From assembly GCF_007954405.1 (NCBI RefSeq), contig NZ_CP042344.1:3269438-3333437 (forward strand): 64,000 nucleotides of DNA. The letters are read 5' to 3'. The notes under the pieces are model-generated. The model did not search any database. It worked only from the letters and a program-made list of their open reading frames with translations, and had not been told where the DNA came from. Positions 45,368-55,259 of this stretch are shown here, piece after piece (position 1 is the stretch's first letter; the number at the start of each line of letters is the position of its first letter). Origin of the DNA: Comamonas flocculans (GTDB taxonomy: Bacteria; Pseudomonadota; Gammaproteobacteria; Burkholderiales; Burkholderiaceae_C). A program made the position numbers and the translations under genes.

Positions 45368-46939
45368 TCAGGCCCCGGCCTTGCTCGCGGTGTAGCTCCT
45401 CTCCATGTTCGCCGCAATGCGCTTTTGCCACTGCGCCGGTCCGGTGATGTGCTGGCTGGTGCCGGTGGCGTCCACGGCGACGGTCACGGGCATGTCGACC
45501 ACGTCAAACTCATAGATCGCCTCCATGCCCAGGTCTTCAAACGCCACCACGCGGGCGTGCTTGATGGCCTTGCTCACCAGGTAGGCGGCCCCGCCCACGG
45601 CCATCAGGTAGGCGCTCTGGTGCTTCTGGATCGCGGCGATGGCCTCGGGGCCGCGGTCCGCCTTGCCGATCATCGCGATCAGGCCGGTTTGCGAGAGCAT
45701 CATCTCGGTGAACGGGTCCATGCGGGTGCTAGTGGTGGGGCCGGCGGGGCCGACGACTTCATCGCCTACCGGGTCGACCGGGCCGACGTAGTAGATGACG
45801 CGGTTGGTGAAGTCCACGGGCAGCTTTTCGCCCTTGGCCAGCAGCCCCTGGATGCGCTTGTGCGCGGCGTCGCGGCCGGTGAGCATCTTGCCGGACAGCA
45901 AAATGCGCTCGCCCGACTTCCAGCTGGCCACCTCTTCGCGCGTGAGCTGGTTCAGGTCCACGCGGCGCGATTCGGCGTAGTTGGGCGCCCAGTCGAGCCT
46001 GGGGTAGACGTCCAGGCTGGGCGGCGTGAGGTAGGCGGGGCCGGAGCCGTCGAGCACGAAGTGCGCATGGCGCGTGGCAGCGCAGTTGGGGATCATGGCC
46101 ACGGGCTTGCTGGCGGCGTGCGTGGGGTAGAGGGCGATCTTCACGTCCAGCACGGTGGCCAGGCCCCCCAGGCCCTGTGCGCCTATGCCCAGGGCGTTGA
46201 CCTTTTCATGCAGCTCCAGGCGCAGTTCTTCCACCTGGGTGAGCTTGTCGCCGCGGCTCGCGCGCTGCTGCAGCTCGTACATGTTCAAGTCTTCCATCAG
46301 GCTTTCCTTGGCCAGCAGCGCGGCTTTTTCCGCGGTGCCGCCGATGCCTATGCCCAGCATGCCGGGCGGGCACCAGCCAGCGCCCATGGTGGGCACGGTC
46401 TTGAGCACCCAGTCCACCAGGTTGTCGCCGGGGTTGAGCATCGCCAGCTTGGATTTGTTCTCGCTGCCACCGCCCTTGGCCGCGACGGTGACGTCCACGG
46501 TGTTGCCCGGCACCAGTTGCACGTGGGTGACGGCGGGGGTGTTGTCCCTGGTGTTCTTGCGCGCGAAGAGCGGATCGGCCACGACGCTGGCGCGCAGGCG
46601 GTTGTCGTCAAACAGATAGGCGCGGCGCGTCCCTTCGTTGGCGGCGTCTTCCACGCTTTGGTCGGGGCCGAAGCCCTCGAAGCGCACGTCCATGCCGATC
46701 TTGAGAAAGACGTTGACGATGCCGGTGTCCTGGCAGATCGGGCGGTGGCCCATGGCGCTCATCTTGCTGTTGGTGAGGATCTGCGCCATTGCGTCCTTGG
46801 CGGCGGGGCTTTCCTCGCGCTCGTAGGCCCGCACCAGATGCTGGATGTAGTCCGTGGGGTGGTAGTAGCTGATGAACTGCAGGGCGGCGGCGATGGATTC
46901 CACCAGGTCGTCGTAGCGGATGATCGTGGTTGTGGTCAT
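45368..46939 (-). CDS. fumA: Fumarate hydratase, class I (Fe-S)
   Basis: A 523-residue class I fumarase interconverting fumarate and malate with an oxygen-sensitive [4Fe-4S] cluster. The three cluster cysteines are in RPICQDTGIVN, GAGWCPPGMLGIG and MIPNCAATRHAHF; the C-terminal beta domain holds ILLSGKMLTGRDAAHKR and GPAGPTTSTRMDPF. Both alpha and beta parts are on one chain, as in FumA/FumB. ATG at 46939 is chosen inside a longer open frame. It is divergent from a lipoprotein gene; the class II enzyme follows at 48379. The symbol is by family. Confidence 0.94.
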   Translation of the reverse strand: MTTTTIIRYDDLVESIAAALQFISYYHPTDYIQHLVRAYEREESPAAKDAMAQILTNSKMSAMGHRPICQDTGIVNVFLKIGMDVRFEGFGPDQSVEDAANEGTRRAYLFDDNRLRASVVADPLFARKNTRDNTPAVTHVQLVPGNTVDVTVAAKGGGSENKSKLAMLNPGDNLVDWVLKTVPTMGAGWCPPGMLGIGIGGTAEKAALLAKESLMEDLNMYELQQRASRGDKLTQVEELRLELHEKVNALGIGAQGLGGLATVLDVKIALYPTHAASKPVAMIPNCAATRHAHFVLDGSGPAYLTPPSLDVYPRLDWAPNYAESRRVDLNQLTREEVASWKSGERILLSGKMLTGRDAAHKRIQGLLAKGEKLPVDFTNRVIYYVGPVDPVGDEVVGPAGPTTSTRMDPFTEMMLSQTGLIAMIGKADRGPEAIAAIQKHQSAYLMAVGGAAYLVSKAIKHARVVAFEDLGMEAIYEFDVVDMPVTVAVDATGTSQHITGPAQWQKRIAANMERSYTASKAGA

Positions 46940-47053
46940 GGGCAGAGGGCGTGGAGTCAAGGGCTGGCGCGCTGGAAGCGCGCCGCGGTTGGGCGTATGC
47001 TGACGGCGAAGGCACGCCGCGTGCACCCCTCTATTTTGACAGTGGAGCAGGCT

Positions 47054-48319
47054 ATGAGAAACGCGACCATTGCATGTGTCTCGGTAACCCTGTTGGCCTT
47101 GTCGCTTGCGGCATGTGACCGACTGAGCGATGAAAACGAGGGCGAAGCATCGCCGACCTACGGCTTGACAGCGGACGAGGAGGTGATCTCCGAGCCAGGC
47201 AGCACGCCTGAACCGGCGCGCACAGCATCCGCGCAGGCTGCGTTCGCGCCAGCGCAGGAACGGCGCCCGGCGCAGTCTGGCAAGCTCAATCATCCGGCGG
47301 CGGCTGCCAGCACCAAGCACCTGCAAGCCGTGCACATCATGGATCCAAGCGGCTTTGCCCAACCCGTCGTGGCGGCGAACGCGCAGATTCCGCAGGGCTG
47401 GAAGCTGGTGGGTGGCATCCAGTGGAACCCGGGCACACCCTGCGGCAACAATCAGCTGCGCATCAACTGGGGCGCGGTCGCGCCCGATCAGATCACCGCC
47501 ATCGGTGCGCTGCCGGGCTTCAACTGGCAGGTGGCCGGTGCGGCGCAGCAGTTCAACCCGTGCCCGGTGGTGGCGGTACGCGGTGCACGCGAGTTTCTGG
47601 AAGCCACCGCGCGCAATCTGCGCCAGGGGGCGCAAATCCAGGGCTATGAAGACCAGACCGCCGAGGCGATGCGCCAGCTCAAGCAGCCTCTGACTGCGGG
47701 CAAGCAACTTGATGCCGGGCAGCTTCTGATTGCCTATACCGAAAACGGCGTCCCGATGCAGGAGCTGCTGCGGGCGGCGGTGCACTTCAGCACCGTCGGA
47801 AGCTCGACGATGGGGCAGGTTTACATGGTGTATGGGCACCGGGCGCGTGCCGGGCAGCTCGATGCCGAACTGTTTTCCACCGTGGTGGCGAGCGTGCAGG
47901 GCAACCCCGAATGGCAGCAGGCGGCGATGACGCGCATCAGCAAAGCCATCAAGCAGCACCACGACGGCATCAACGCCGACATCAACGCCTGGAACGCACG
48001 CGAGATGGCCAAGATCAACGCGCGTGGCGCGGCCGATCGTGCGGCGATACGCGCGCAGACGAACCGCGAGATTGCCGCGATCAACAGCCAGACGGCGGCC
48101 AACACCGCAGCCACCAACGACCGCATCCACCGCCGCACGCTTGAAGGCATAGGCGAGTACAACACCTACAACGGCGTCGGCGGCAGCACGGTGCAAAGCA
48201 GTATCCACGGCGGCGCACGGGTGTTTCAGGATGCGAACAATCCGAACAGGGCCTACAGCACCGACCAACCTTACGCGCAGCCGTCCGGCGGCTATGTGGA
48301 GTTGGAGCGCAGGCGTTGA
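47054..48319 (+). CDS. Large lipoprotein of unknown function
   Basis: A 421-residue predicted lipoprotein: signal [21 protein letters not shown] with the lipobox cysteine at residue 21, then an acidic and alanine-rich linker (to ~residue 95). A globular region has [20 protein letters not shown] and [18 protein letters not shown], with a cysteine pair. The last third is a long alanine/arginine/asparagine helix ([40 protein letters not shown]), suggesting coiled coil, and ends in a tyrosine-rich tail. It lies between the two fumarase genes. I do not recognise the family. Confidence 0.8.
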   Translation: MRNATIACVSVTLLALSLAACDRLSDENEGEASPTYGLTADEEVISEPGSTPEPARTASAQAAFAPAQERRPAQSGKLNHPAAAASTKHLQAVHIMDPSGFAQPVVAANAQIPQGWKLVGGIQWNPGTPCGNNQLRINWGAVAPDQITAIGALPGFNWQVAGAAQQFNPCPVVAVRGAREFLEATARNLRQGAQIQGYEDQTAEAMRQLKQPLTAGKQLDAGQLLIAYTENGVPMQELLRAAVHFSTVGSSTMGQVYMVYGHRARAGQLDAELFSTVVASVQGNPEWQQAAMTRISKAIKQHHDGINADINAWNAREMAKINARGAADRAAIRAQTNREIAAINSQTAANTAATNDRIHRRTLEGIGEYNTYNGVGGSTVQSSIHGGARVFQDANNPNRAYSTDQPYAQPSGGYVELERRR

Positions 48320-48378
48320 TGCGCCGGGTCACTCCCGCGCGGCAACCGGTTTTTCAGAGAAAGAAGCAAAGAAGCGAC

Positions 48379-49767
48379 ATGACGAAGACACGCATCGAAC
48401 ACGACACCCTGGGCAACGTGGAGGTGCCCGCCGATCACCTCTGGGGCGCGCAGACGCAGCGCTCCAAGCAGAACTTCGCCATCAGCGGCGAGCACCAGCC
48501 GGCCGAGATCATCCATGCGCTGGTGACGGTGAAGAAGGCGTCGGCCAAGGTCAATCACGCCCTGGGCCTGATGGACGAGAAGAAGACGAACGCCATCATT
48601 GCCGCCGCCGATGAGGTGCTGGCGGGCCAGCATCCGGATGAATTCCCGCTGGTGGTCTGGCAGACCGGCTCGGGCACGCAAACCAACATGAATGTCAATG
48701 AGGTGCTGGCCAACCGCGCCAGCGAATTGATGGGCGGCGAGCGCGGCGAGGCGCGTCTGGTGCACCCCAACGACGACGTGAACAAGAGCCAGTCGAGCAA
48801 CGACGTCTTCCCGACCGCGATGCACGTGGCGGCGGTCGATGCGATCACGCACAAGCTGCTGCCGGCCCTCCAGAAGCTGCACGCCACGCTGGCGGCCAAG
48901 GCCCAGGCGTTTGACGACATCGTGAAAATCGGCCGCACCCACTTGCAGGATGCCACGCCGCTCACGCTGGGCCAGGAGATCTCCGGCTGGGCCGCGCAGC
49001 TTGCGCATGGCGAGGCGCACATCCGCGCCGCGCTGCCGCACTTGAGCGAGCTGGCGCTGGGCGGCACGGCGGTGGGCACGGGGCTGAATGCGCCCAAGGG
49101 CTATGCCGAGCAGGTCGCGGCAGAGCTGGCGCGCCTGACCGGGCTGCCCTTCGTGACGTCGCCCAACAAGTTTGAATCGCTCGCGTCCTGCGACGCGCTG
49201 GTGCATGCGCACGGCGCGCTCAAGACGCTGGCGGCCAGCCTGATGAAGATCGCCAACGACGTGCGCTGGCTGGCCAGCGGCCCGAGGAGCGGCATTGGCG
49301 AGATCACCATTCCCGAGAACGAGCCGGGCTCTTCCATCATGCCGGGCAAGGTCAATCCCACGCAGTGCGAGGCGCTGACCATGCTGGCCGCCCAGGTGCT
49401 GGGCAATGACGTGGCGATCAACGTGGGCGGCTCCAGCGGCAACTTCGAGCTGAACGTGTTTCGCCCCATGATTGCCTGGAACTTCTTGCAGAGCGTGCGC
49501 CTGCTGGCCGATGGCATGGTGAGCTTCAACGACCATTGCGCCGCAGGCATCGAAGCCAACCGCGCGCGCATCGATGAGCTGGTGGGGCGCTCGCTGATGC
49601 TGGTGACCGCGCTCAACACCCACATCGGCTACGACAAGGCAGCCAAGATCGCCAAGAAGGCGCATCATGAGGGCACCAGCCTGCGCGAATCGGCACTGGC
49701 CCTGGGCTTTCTCACGGCCGAGCAGTTTGACGAATGGGTGGTGCCAGGCAAGATGGTAGGGCGGTAA
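48379..49767 (+). CDS. fumC: Fumarate hydratase, class II
   Basis: A 462-residue class II fumarase, an oxygen-stable, iron-free tetramer. It starts [20 protein letters not shown] and contains [38 protein letters not shown] and the signature [22 protein letters not shown] at 48379 fits the family N-terminus better than in-frame sites upstream. With the class I enzyme it gives the cell both oxygen-sensitive and oxygen-resistant fumarases, as in E. coli. Confidence 0.96.
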   Translation: MTKTRIEHDTLGNVEVPADHLWGAQTQRSKQNFAISGEHQPAEIIHALVTVKKASAKVNHALGLMDEKKTNAIIAAADEVLAGQHPDEFPLVVWQTGSGTQTNMNVNEVLANRASELMGGERGEARLVHPNDDVNKSQSSNDVFPTAMHVAAVDAITHKLLPALQKLHATLAAKAQAFDDIVKIGRTHLQDATPLTLGQEISGWAAQLAHGEAHIRAALPHLSELALGGTAVGTGLNAPKGYAEQVAAELARLTGLPFVTSPNKFESLASCDALVHAHGALKTLAASLMKIANDVRWLASGPRSGIGEITIPENEPGSSIMPGKVNPTQCEALTMLAAQVLGNDVAINVGGSSGNFELNVFRPMIAWNFLQSVRLLADGMVSFNDHCAAGIEANRARIDELVGRSLMLVTALNTHIGYDKAAKIAKKAHHEGTSLRESALALGFLTAEQFDEWVVPGKMVGR

Positions 49768-49778
49768 GCTCCTTGATA

Positions 49779-49823
49779 GATAGCTTGAAGCGCATGCTGG
49801 TAAAGCGTTTGAGGCCGATTTGA
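49779..49823 (+). repeat. GATAGCT-family dispersed repeat after fumC
   Basis: GATAGCTTGAAGCGCATGCT followed by AAAGCGTTTGAGGCCGATTT, lying 12 bases after the fumC stop. It is a diverged copy of the family seen at 41377 and inside lpxK. Confidence 0.6.
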
Positions 49824-49881
49824 CTGAAATTCTTGCGCCGGACTCCTTTCTTGTGGCGCCGTTCAGGGCAGGGGCGGTGCG

Positions 49882-50439
49882 GTGGTGAAGCTGCCGTTCT
49901 TCAGCATCGGCCACTCCACGCACAGCCTGGAGGAATTCGCCGCACTGCTGCGCGAGCCCGGCGTGCAGCGGGTGGTGGACATCCGCAGTCTGCCCGGTTC
50001 GCGCCGCTACCCGCAGTTCAACCGCGAAGCCCTGGCTGAGGGCCTGGCGCAGCATGGCCTGGAGTACGAGCACGTGGCGCTGCTGGGCGGGCTGCGCAGC
50101 AAGACCGCGGGCGTGCCGCGCGAGACCAACGCCTGGTGGGAAAACGCCAGCTTTCACCGCTATGCCGACTACGCCTGCACGCCGGCGTTTGCCGAAGGTC
50201 TCGCGCACCTGATCGCCATCGGGCGCCGCCAGCGCTGCGCCATGATGTGCTCCGAGGTGCTGTGGTGGCGCTGCCACCGCCGCATCGTCACCGACCACCT
50301 GCTGGCGCGCGGCGAAACGGTCTGGCACATCATGCCGCCGGACAAGCTGGACGCGGCGCACCTGTCCGAAGGGGCGGTGGTGGGGGAAGGCGGCCGCATC
50401 ACCTACCCGCCCGCCCGGCCGGCACCGGGTGCGGCGTGA
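49882..50439 (+). CDS. DUF488 family protein
   Basis: A 185-residue DUF488 protein. Conserved features are FSIGHSTHSLEEFAALL at the start, VVDIRSLPGSRRYPQFN, YEHVALLGGLRS, and the cysteine-rich CAMMCSEVLWWRCHRRIV, which resembles a metal-binding or catalytic pocket. Its biochemical role is unknown. The start is GTG 49882 (GTG GTG AAG), with no closer ATG. It lies downstream of fumC on the same strand and converges on argF. Confidence 0.88.
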   Translation: MVKLPFFSIGHSTHSLEEFAALLREPGVQRVVDIRSLPGSRRYPQFNREALAEGLAQHGLEYEHVALLGGLRSKTAGVPRETNAWWENASFHRYADYACTPAFAEGLAHLIAIGRRQRCAMMCSEVLWWRCHRRIVTDHLLARGETVWHIMPPDKLDAAHLSEGAVVGEGGRITYPPARPAPGAA

Positions 50440-50514
50440 GCTGAAGCGGCGTCGTTCAGCGCCCTGGCGCGCTGCCGTGGGCCCCGGCTTCCCGGCGGGC
50501 CGGCGGACAACGGC

Positions 50515-51444
50515 TCAGGGCTGCTCGCCGATGCGTCCGAGCAGCAGGTATTCCATGATGGCCTTTTGCACGTGCATGCGGTTTTCCGCCTCGTCCCAGA
50601 CGACGGACTGCGGGCCATCGATGACTTCGGCGCTCACTTCCTCGCCGCGGTGCGCGGGCAGGCAGTGCATGAAGAGGGCGTCGGGCTTGGCCGCGGCCAT
50701 CATCGCTTCGTCCACGCACCAGTCGGCAAAGGCCTTGCGCCGGGCTTCGTTCTCGGCCTCGTAGCCCATGCTGGTCCAGACGTCGGTGGTGACCAGGTCG
50801 GCACCCTGGCAGGCCTGCCTGGGGTCCTTGAAAATCTTGTAGCAGCCCACGCGCGGCTGGCGCTCGCCAAAGGCCAGTTTCTCGTCCACCTCATAGCCGC
50901 TGGGCGTGCTCAGGTGCACCGTGAAGCCCAGCAGGTCGGCCGCCTGCAGCCAGGTGTTGGCCATGTTGTTGCCGTCGCCCACCCAGGTGACCACCTTGCC
51001 GGCAATCGCGCCGCGATGCTCGATGTAGGTGAACAGGTCGGCCATGATCTGGCAGGGGTGGAATTCATTGGTCAGGCCGTTGATCACCGGCACGCGCGAA
51101 TGCTCGGCAAAGCGTTCCAGGCGATCTTGCCCGAAGGTGCGGATCATCACGATGTCCGTCATGCGGCTGATGACCCGGGCGGTGTCCTCGATGGATTCGG
51201 AGCGGCCGAGCTGGCTGTCGGTGCTGGTCAGGTTGACCACCGTCCCGCCAAGCTGCCCCATGCCCGCCTCGAAGCTCACGCGCGTGCGCGTGCTGGCCTT
51301 CTCGAAGATCATCGCCAGGGTGCGGTCCACCAGCGGGTGGTACTTCTCGTAGCTCTTGAACTTGCGCTTGATCAGCGCGGTACGGGCAAACAGGTAGGCA
51401 TATTCGTCGGCGCTGAAGTCGCTGAACTGCAGGTAATGCTTCAT
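50515..51444 (-). CDS. argF: Ornithine carbamoyltransferase
   Basis: A 309-residue enzyme forming citrulline from ornithine and carbamoyl phosphate in arginine synthesis. Carbamoyl-phosphate loop STRTRVSFEAGMGQLGG near residue 53, FHPCQIMADLFTY, the ornithine-binding region WVGDGNNMANTWLQAA, and HCLPAHRGEEVSAEV with the catalytic cysteine. Length normal. It lies 12 bases downstream of argD, so the two are cotranscribed. Confidence 0.97.
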   Translation of the reverse strand: MKHYLQFSDFSADEYAYLFARTALIKRKFKSYEKYHPLVDRTLAMIFEKASTRTRVSFEAGMGQLGGTVVNLTSTDSQLGRSESIEDTARVISRMTDIVMIRTFGQDRLERFAEHSRVPVINGLTNEFHPCQIMADLFTYIEHRGAIAGKVVTWVGDGNNMANTWLQAADLLGFTVHLSTPSGYEVDEKLAFGERQPRVGCYKIFKDPRQACQGADLVTTDVWTSMGYEAENEARRKAFADWCVDEAMMAAAKPDALFMHCLPAHRGEEVSAEVIDGPQSVVWDEAENRMHVQKAIMEYLLLGRIGEQP

Positions 51445-51456
51445 GGTGTGCCTCGT

Positions 51457-52653
51457 TTACTGCGACAGGAAGTTGCGCACCACGGGGTTGAGCCGAGCGA
51501 CGATCTCGTCGGCCTCGGCGCGCGTGAGAATGAGCGGCGGCACGATGCGGATCACGCGGTCGGCGGTGACCGAAATCAGCAACCCGGCCTGCGCCGCCAT
51601 GCCGATGAGCGCGCCGCAGGGGCGGTCCAGCTCCACGCCTATCATCAGGCCGCGCCCGCGCACCTGGGTGACGGCCTTGATGTCCGCCAGGGCTTCGCCC
51701 AGGCGGGCGCGCAGGTATTCGCCCACCGCGCTGGCATTGGCCAGCAGGCCGTCTTCTTCCATGATGGTGATGGTTTCCACCCCCGCGCGCATCGCCAGCG
51801 GATTGCCGCCAAAAGTGGTGCCGTGGTTGCCCGGCTGCAGCACCTCGGCGGCCGCACCGCGCGCCAGCACCGCGCCCACGGGCACGCCCGAGGCCAGGCC
51901 CTTGGCCATGCTCATCACGTCGGGCACGATGTCGGCCCACTGGTGGGCGAACCACTTGCCGGTGCGCCCCATGCCGCACTGGATCTCATCGAGCATCATC
52001 AGCCAGCCCTTGGCATTGCAGAGCTTGCGCACCTGCTGCATGTAGGCCGGATCCACCGGGTGCAGACCGCCTTCGCCCTGGATGGGCTCCATCAGCACCG
52101 CCACGATGTCGGGGTGCTGGGCCGCAGCCGCCTCCAGCGCCGCGATGTCGTCCACCGGCACGCGCACGAACCAGTCGGGCAGGGCGCCAAAGCCGTCGCG
52201 CACCTTGGAGTTGGCGGTCGCGGCCATGGTGGCGATCGAGCGGCCGTGGAACGCGTGCTCATAGACCACGATGCGCGGGCGCTGCACGCCCCGGTCCACG
52301 CCGTGCTTGAGGGCGATCTTGATCGCCGCCTCGTTTGCCTCCAGACCGGTGCTGCAGAAGAACACCTTGTCCATGTGCGCGCGCTCGCACAGCAGCGCAG
52401 CCAGGCGCTCCTGCCCCGGCACCTGGTAGTAGTTGGAGCAATGGATCAGCCTGGCCAGCTGCTCCTGCAGGGCGGGCACCAGCCTGGGGTGGTCGTGCCC
52501 CAGCGTGCTCACCGCAATGCCGGCCAGCGCGTCCAGGTACTCCTTGCCGTTTATGTCCCACACGCGCACGCCCTTGCCTCGCTCCAGCGCGATGGGCACC
52601 CGGTTGTAGGTGTTCATCACATGCGAGGCCATGGCAGCAGTCGGTGCGTTCAT
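51457..52653 (-). CDS. argD: Acetylornithine aminotransferase
   Basis: A 398-residue class III PLP aminotransferase that converts N-acetylglutamate semialdehyde to acetylornithine. Motifs: YLDALAGIAVSTLGHDHP, FFCSTGLEANEAAIKIAL, the cofactor-contacting LMMLDEIQCGMGRTGKWF, and the Schiff-base lysine in MSMAKGLASGVPVGA. ATG at 52653 gives the expected N-terminus. It is upstream of argF; upstream again, across a palindrome, lies the divergent DUF3579 gene. Confidence 0.95.
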   Translation of the reverse strand: MNAPTAAMASHVMNTYNRVPIALERGKGVRVWDINGKEYLDALAGIAVSTLGHDHPRLVPALQEQLARLIHCSNYYQVPGQERLAALLCERAHMDKVFFCSTGLEANEAAIKIALKHGVDRGVQRPRIVVYEHAFHGRSIATMAATANSKVRDGFGALPDWFVRVPVDDIAALEAAAAQHPDIVAVLMEPIQGEGGLHPVDPAYMQQVRKLCNAKGWLMMLDEIQCGMGRTGKWFAHQWADIVPDVMSMAKGLASGVPVGAVLARGAAAEVLQPGNHGTTFGGNPLAMRAGVETITIMEEDGLLANASAVGEYLRARLGEALADIKAVTQVRGRGLMIGVELDRPCGALIGMAAQAGLLISVTADRVIRIVPPLILTRAEADEIVARLNPVVRNFLSQ

Positions 52654-52756
52654 GCAATATCTCCGGACAGGCGCAGGTGCGAAGACCTGCAGGAAAAAGC
52701 CTGTGATTCTAGGCGCCCGCGATTGCGGGCGTGCGGGCGACCTGGCGCCACGGTTC

Positions 52757-52774
52757 AACTCTTGTATAAGAGTT
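52757..52774. promoter_or_regulatory. Perfect palindrome between argD and the DUF3579 gene
   Basis: AACTCTT, GTAT, AAGAGTT: seven-base arms with no mismatch around four bases, overlapping a TACAAT-like hexamer at 52774-52779. It lies in the divergent promoter region and could be an operator for argD-argF, the DUF3579 gene, or both. Confidence 0.6.
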
Positions 52775-52833
52775 ACAATGGGCGGTTTGCTGCTGCAGCC
52801 TGCAGCAGGCATCTTCACCGCTGCCGTGCATTG

Positions 52834-53148
52834 ATGGTTGCAACCACTCACCAAGAATTTTTCATACAGGGCGTGACGCGCGACGGCAGGCGCTTTCGCC
52901 CCAGCGATTGGGCCGAGCGGCTGGCAGGCGTGATGGGGCAGTTTCGCCCCGGCGGAGCGTCGTCATCGCCGCAGGCACACCTGAGCTACTCCCCCTGGTG
53001 CGTGCCCACCAGCGTCAACGGCGTCAGCTGCGTGGTGGTCAGCACCGAACTGCGCGATCACGAGCCCATGGCCTGGGACTTCGTGATGAACTTCGCGCGC
53101 GACAACGACCTGCAGGTAAGCGAAGCCTGCCTGCTGGACAAGCGCTGA
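52834..53148 (+). CDS. DUF3579 family protein
   Basis: A 104-residue small soluble protein. The block FFIQGVTRDGRRFRPSDWAE at the start, SYSPWCVPTSVNGVSCVVV in the middle and HEPMAWDFVMNFARDNDL at the end match DUF3579, a betaproteobacterial family often encoded next to argF/argD. Function unknown. The ATG at 52834 is chosen inside a much longer open frame that runs antisense to the arg genes. It ends just before a bidirectional terminator. Confidence 0.85.
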   Translation: MVATTHQEFFIQGVTRDGRRFRPSDWAERLAGVMGQFRPGGASSSPQAHLSYSPWCVPTSVNGVSCVVVSTELRDHEPMAWDFVMNFARDNDLQVSEACLLDKR

Positions 53149-53192
53149 GGCCGGGGCCAGGCCGCAGCCCTCGCCCCCCCCCGCGCGGGCAC

Positions 53193-53217
53193 AAAAAAAC
53201 CGCCCTGGGGCGGTTTT
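53193..53217. terminator. Bidirectional terminator between DUF3579 gene and rpsT
   Basis: Stem ACCGCCC/GGGCGGT with a two-base loop, an A7 run on the left and TTTT on the right. It can end both the plus-strand DUF3579 transcript and the minus-strand rpsT transcript. Confidence 0.88.
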
Positions 53218-53288
53218 CTTGCTTCTGCGACAGCGCACCCGTTACAAACGGCAGGCGCCGGGGCGCCCGTGCGTGCAACCCGTAGAGC

Positions 53289-53588
53289 TCAGGCTGCGTT
53301 GGCCAGGGCCTTGACCTTGGCGGACAGGCGGCTCTTGTCGCGAGCGGCCTTGTTCTTGTGGAAGATGCCCTTGTCGGCGATCGAGTCGATGACCGACTGC
53401 GCCTTGGCGAAGGCTTCGCTCGCCTTGGTCTTGTCGCCGGTGAGAACGGCCTTTTCGACGTTCTTCACGAAGGTGCGGTACCTCGAGCGCAGCGAGGTGT
53501 TGTGCGCATTGAGCTTGACGTTCTGGCGCGCGCGCTTGCGGCCCGACGCAAGGCGCGGATTCTTCTTGACTGGCTTGGCTGATGCCAT
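53289..53588 (-). CDS. rpsT: 30S ribosomal protein S20
   Basis: A 99-residue basic, helical ribosomal protein binding 16S r[23 protein letters not shown] and [20 protein letters not shown] are family signatures. It is a monocistronic gene divergent from murJ, a neighbour arrangement common in proteobacteria. Confidence 0.97.
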   Translation of the reverse strand: MASAKPVKKNPRLASGRKRARQNVKLNAHNTSLRSRYRTFVKNVEKAVLTGDKTKASEAFAKAQSVIDSIADKGIFHKNKAARDKSRLSAKVKALANAA

Positions 53589-53693
53589 GAAAGTGTTCCT
53601 TGTAGTGTCTGTGGATGATGTCGCAAAACCGGGTATTGTAATTTATAGCGCGCGGTTCGACAACGCCTGGGCGCGGCGCATACACTCGCGCCG

Positions 53694-55259
53694 GTGTCTC
53701 TGCTCAAAGCCGCTTCCACCGTCTCGCTGCTGACCCTGGCCTCGCGCATCACCGGGCTGGCGCGCGACCTGTTGATGGCGGCCGTCTTCGGCGCCAACAT
53801 CTTCACCGACGCCTTCAACGTGGCGTTTCGCATCCCCAACCTGTTTCGCCGCCTGTTTGCCGAAGGCGCATTCAGCCAGGCCTTCGTGCCGGTGCTTGCC
53901 GCGCACCGCGAGCGCCACGGCGTGGCCGACACCCGCCGGCTGATCGACGCCGTCGGCACCGCGCTGCTGTGCGCCCTGGTGCTGACCAGCGTGGCGGGCA
54001 TGCTGGGCGCGCCGCTGCTGGTCTGGGCGCTGGCCAGTGGGCTGCGCCAGGACCCGGCGGGGTTTGATGCCGCCATCTTCATGACGCGCTGGATGTTCCC
54101 CTACATCGGCTTCATGTCGCTGGTGGCGTTTGCGGCGGGCATCCTCAACACCTGGAAGCGCTTTGCCGTGCCGGCCGTCACGCCCGTGCTGCTGAACCTG
54201 TGCATGATCGCCGCGGCCTGGTGGGGTGCGCCCTGGCTGGCGGCGCGGGGCGTGCAGCCCATTTTTGCCATGGTCGGCGGGGTCATGGGCGGAGGGCTGC
54301 TGCAGCTCGTGGTGCAGCTGGCTGCGCTGCGCCGCCTGCGCCTGCTGCCGCGCATGCACCTGCTGCCGGCGCGCATCCTGGCCGCCTGGAGAGACCCGGG
54401 CGTGCGCCGCATCCTGAGCTTGATGGCGCCGGCGGTGCTCGGGGTGGGGGTGGCACAGCTGTCGCTGATGATCAACACCCAGATTGCCTCTTACCTTGCG
54501 CCGGGCAGCGTCACCTGGCTGTTCTACGCCGACCGCCTGATGGAGTTCCCGACGGCCTTGCTCGGCGTGGCGCTGGGCGTGGTGCTGGCGCCGCAGCTGT
54601 CGGGCGCGCTGGCGCGCGGCGACGGCGAGCAGTATTCGGCCATGCTGGACTGGGGCCTGCGCATGGTGGTGCTGCTGGCCGTGCCCTGCGCGGTGGGCCT
54701 GCTGGTGCTCGCGCGCCCGCTGGTGGCCACGTTGTTTCACTACGGCGCGCTCACCGATGCCGACGTGCTGCACATCGCCACCGCGCTGATGGGGTATGGT
54801 GTGGGCTTGGTGGGGCTGGTGGCCGTCAAGGTGCTGGCCCCGGGTTATTACGCCAGCCAGGACATGCGCACCCCGGTGCGCATTGCCATTGTGGTGCTGG
54901 TCGTCACCCAGCTGCTCAACGCCTTGCTGGTGCCGTGGATGGCACATGCCGGTCTTGCCCTGTCCATTGCGCTGGGCGCCCTGGTCAACGCCGTCTGGCT
55001 GCTGTTCGGGCTGCGCCGCTCGGGCCGCTACCGGCCGCGCCCGGGCTGGCCGGCCTTGCTGGCGCGCGTGGCGCTGGCGGCGGCGGCGCTCGCGCTGCTG
55101 CTGGCCTGGAGCGCGACGCAATTCGACTGGATTGCGCTGCGGGCACGTCCCTTGCACCGTGTGGGGCTCTTGGCGGCCGTCCTGCTGGGTTCGGCCATGG
55201 CGTACTTCGGGGTGCTCGCCGCCTCGGGATTGAAATGGGCGCAATTTGCGCGTCGCTGA
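53694..55259 (+). CDS. murJ: Lipid II flippase MurJ (MviN)
   Basis: A 521-residue polytopic membrane protein with about 14 hydrophobic segments, moving lipid II across the inner membrane for peptidoglycan synthesis. N-terminal ASTVSLLTLASRITGLARDL, then FGANIFTDAFNVAFRIPNLF and RRLFAEGAFSQAFVPVL are the diagnostic MurJ start. The GTG at 53694 gives this N-terminus; an ATG is not available. The stop overlaps the next start (TGATG). Confidence 0.95.
   Translation: MSLLKAASTVSLLTLASRITGLARDLLMAAVFGANIFTDAFNVAFRIPNLFRRLFAEGAFSQAFVPVLAAHRERHGVADTRRLIDAVGTALLCALVLTSVAGMLGAPLLVWALASGLRQDPAGFDAAIFMTRWMFPYIGFMSLVAFAAGILNTWKRFAVPAVTPVLLNLCMIAAAWWGAPWLAARGVQPIFAMVGGVMGGGLLQLVVQLAALRRLRLLPRMHLLPARILAAWRDPGVRRILSLMAPAVLGVGVAQLSLMINTQIASYLAPGSVTWLFYADRLMEFPTALLGVALGVVLAPQLSGALARGDGEQYSAMLDWGLRMVVLLAVPCAVGLLVLARPLVATLFHYGALTDADVLHIATALMGYGVGLVGLVAVKVLAPGYYASQDMRTPVRIAIVVLVVTQLLNALLVPWMAHAGLALSIALGALVNAVWLLFGLRRSGRYRPRPGWPALLARVALAAAALALLLAWSATQFDWIALRARPLHRVGLLAAVLLGSAMAYFGVLAASGLKWAQFARR

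Noticed and set aside
45221..47053. Upstream in-frame extension of the 47054 lipoprotein gene
   Set aside because: It runs antisense to the class I fumarase; the ATG at 47054 gives a proper lipoprotein signal.
50566..52833. Upstream extension of the DUF3579 frame
   Set aside because: It is antisense to argF and argD; similarity to DUF3579 begins only at 52834.
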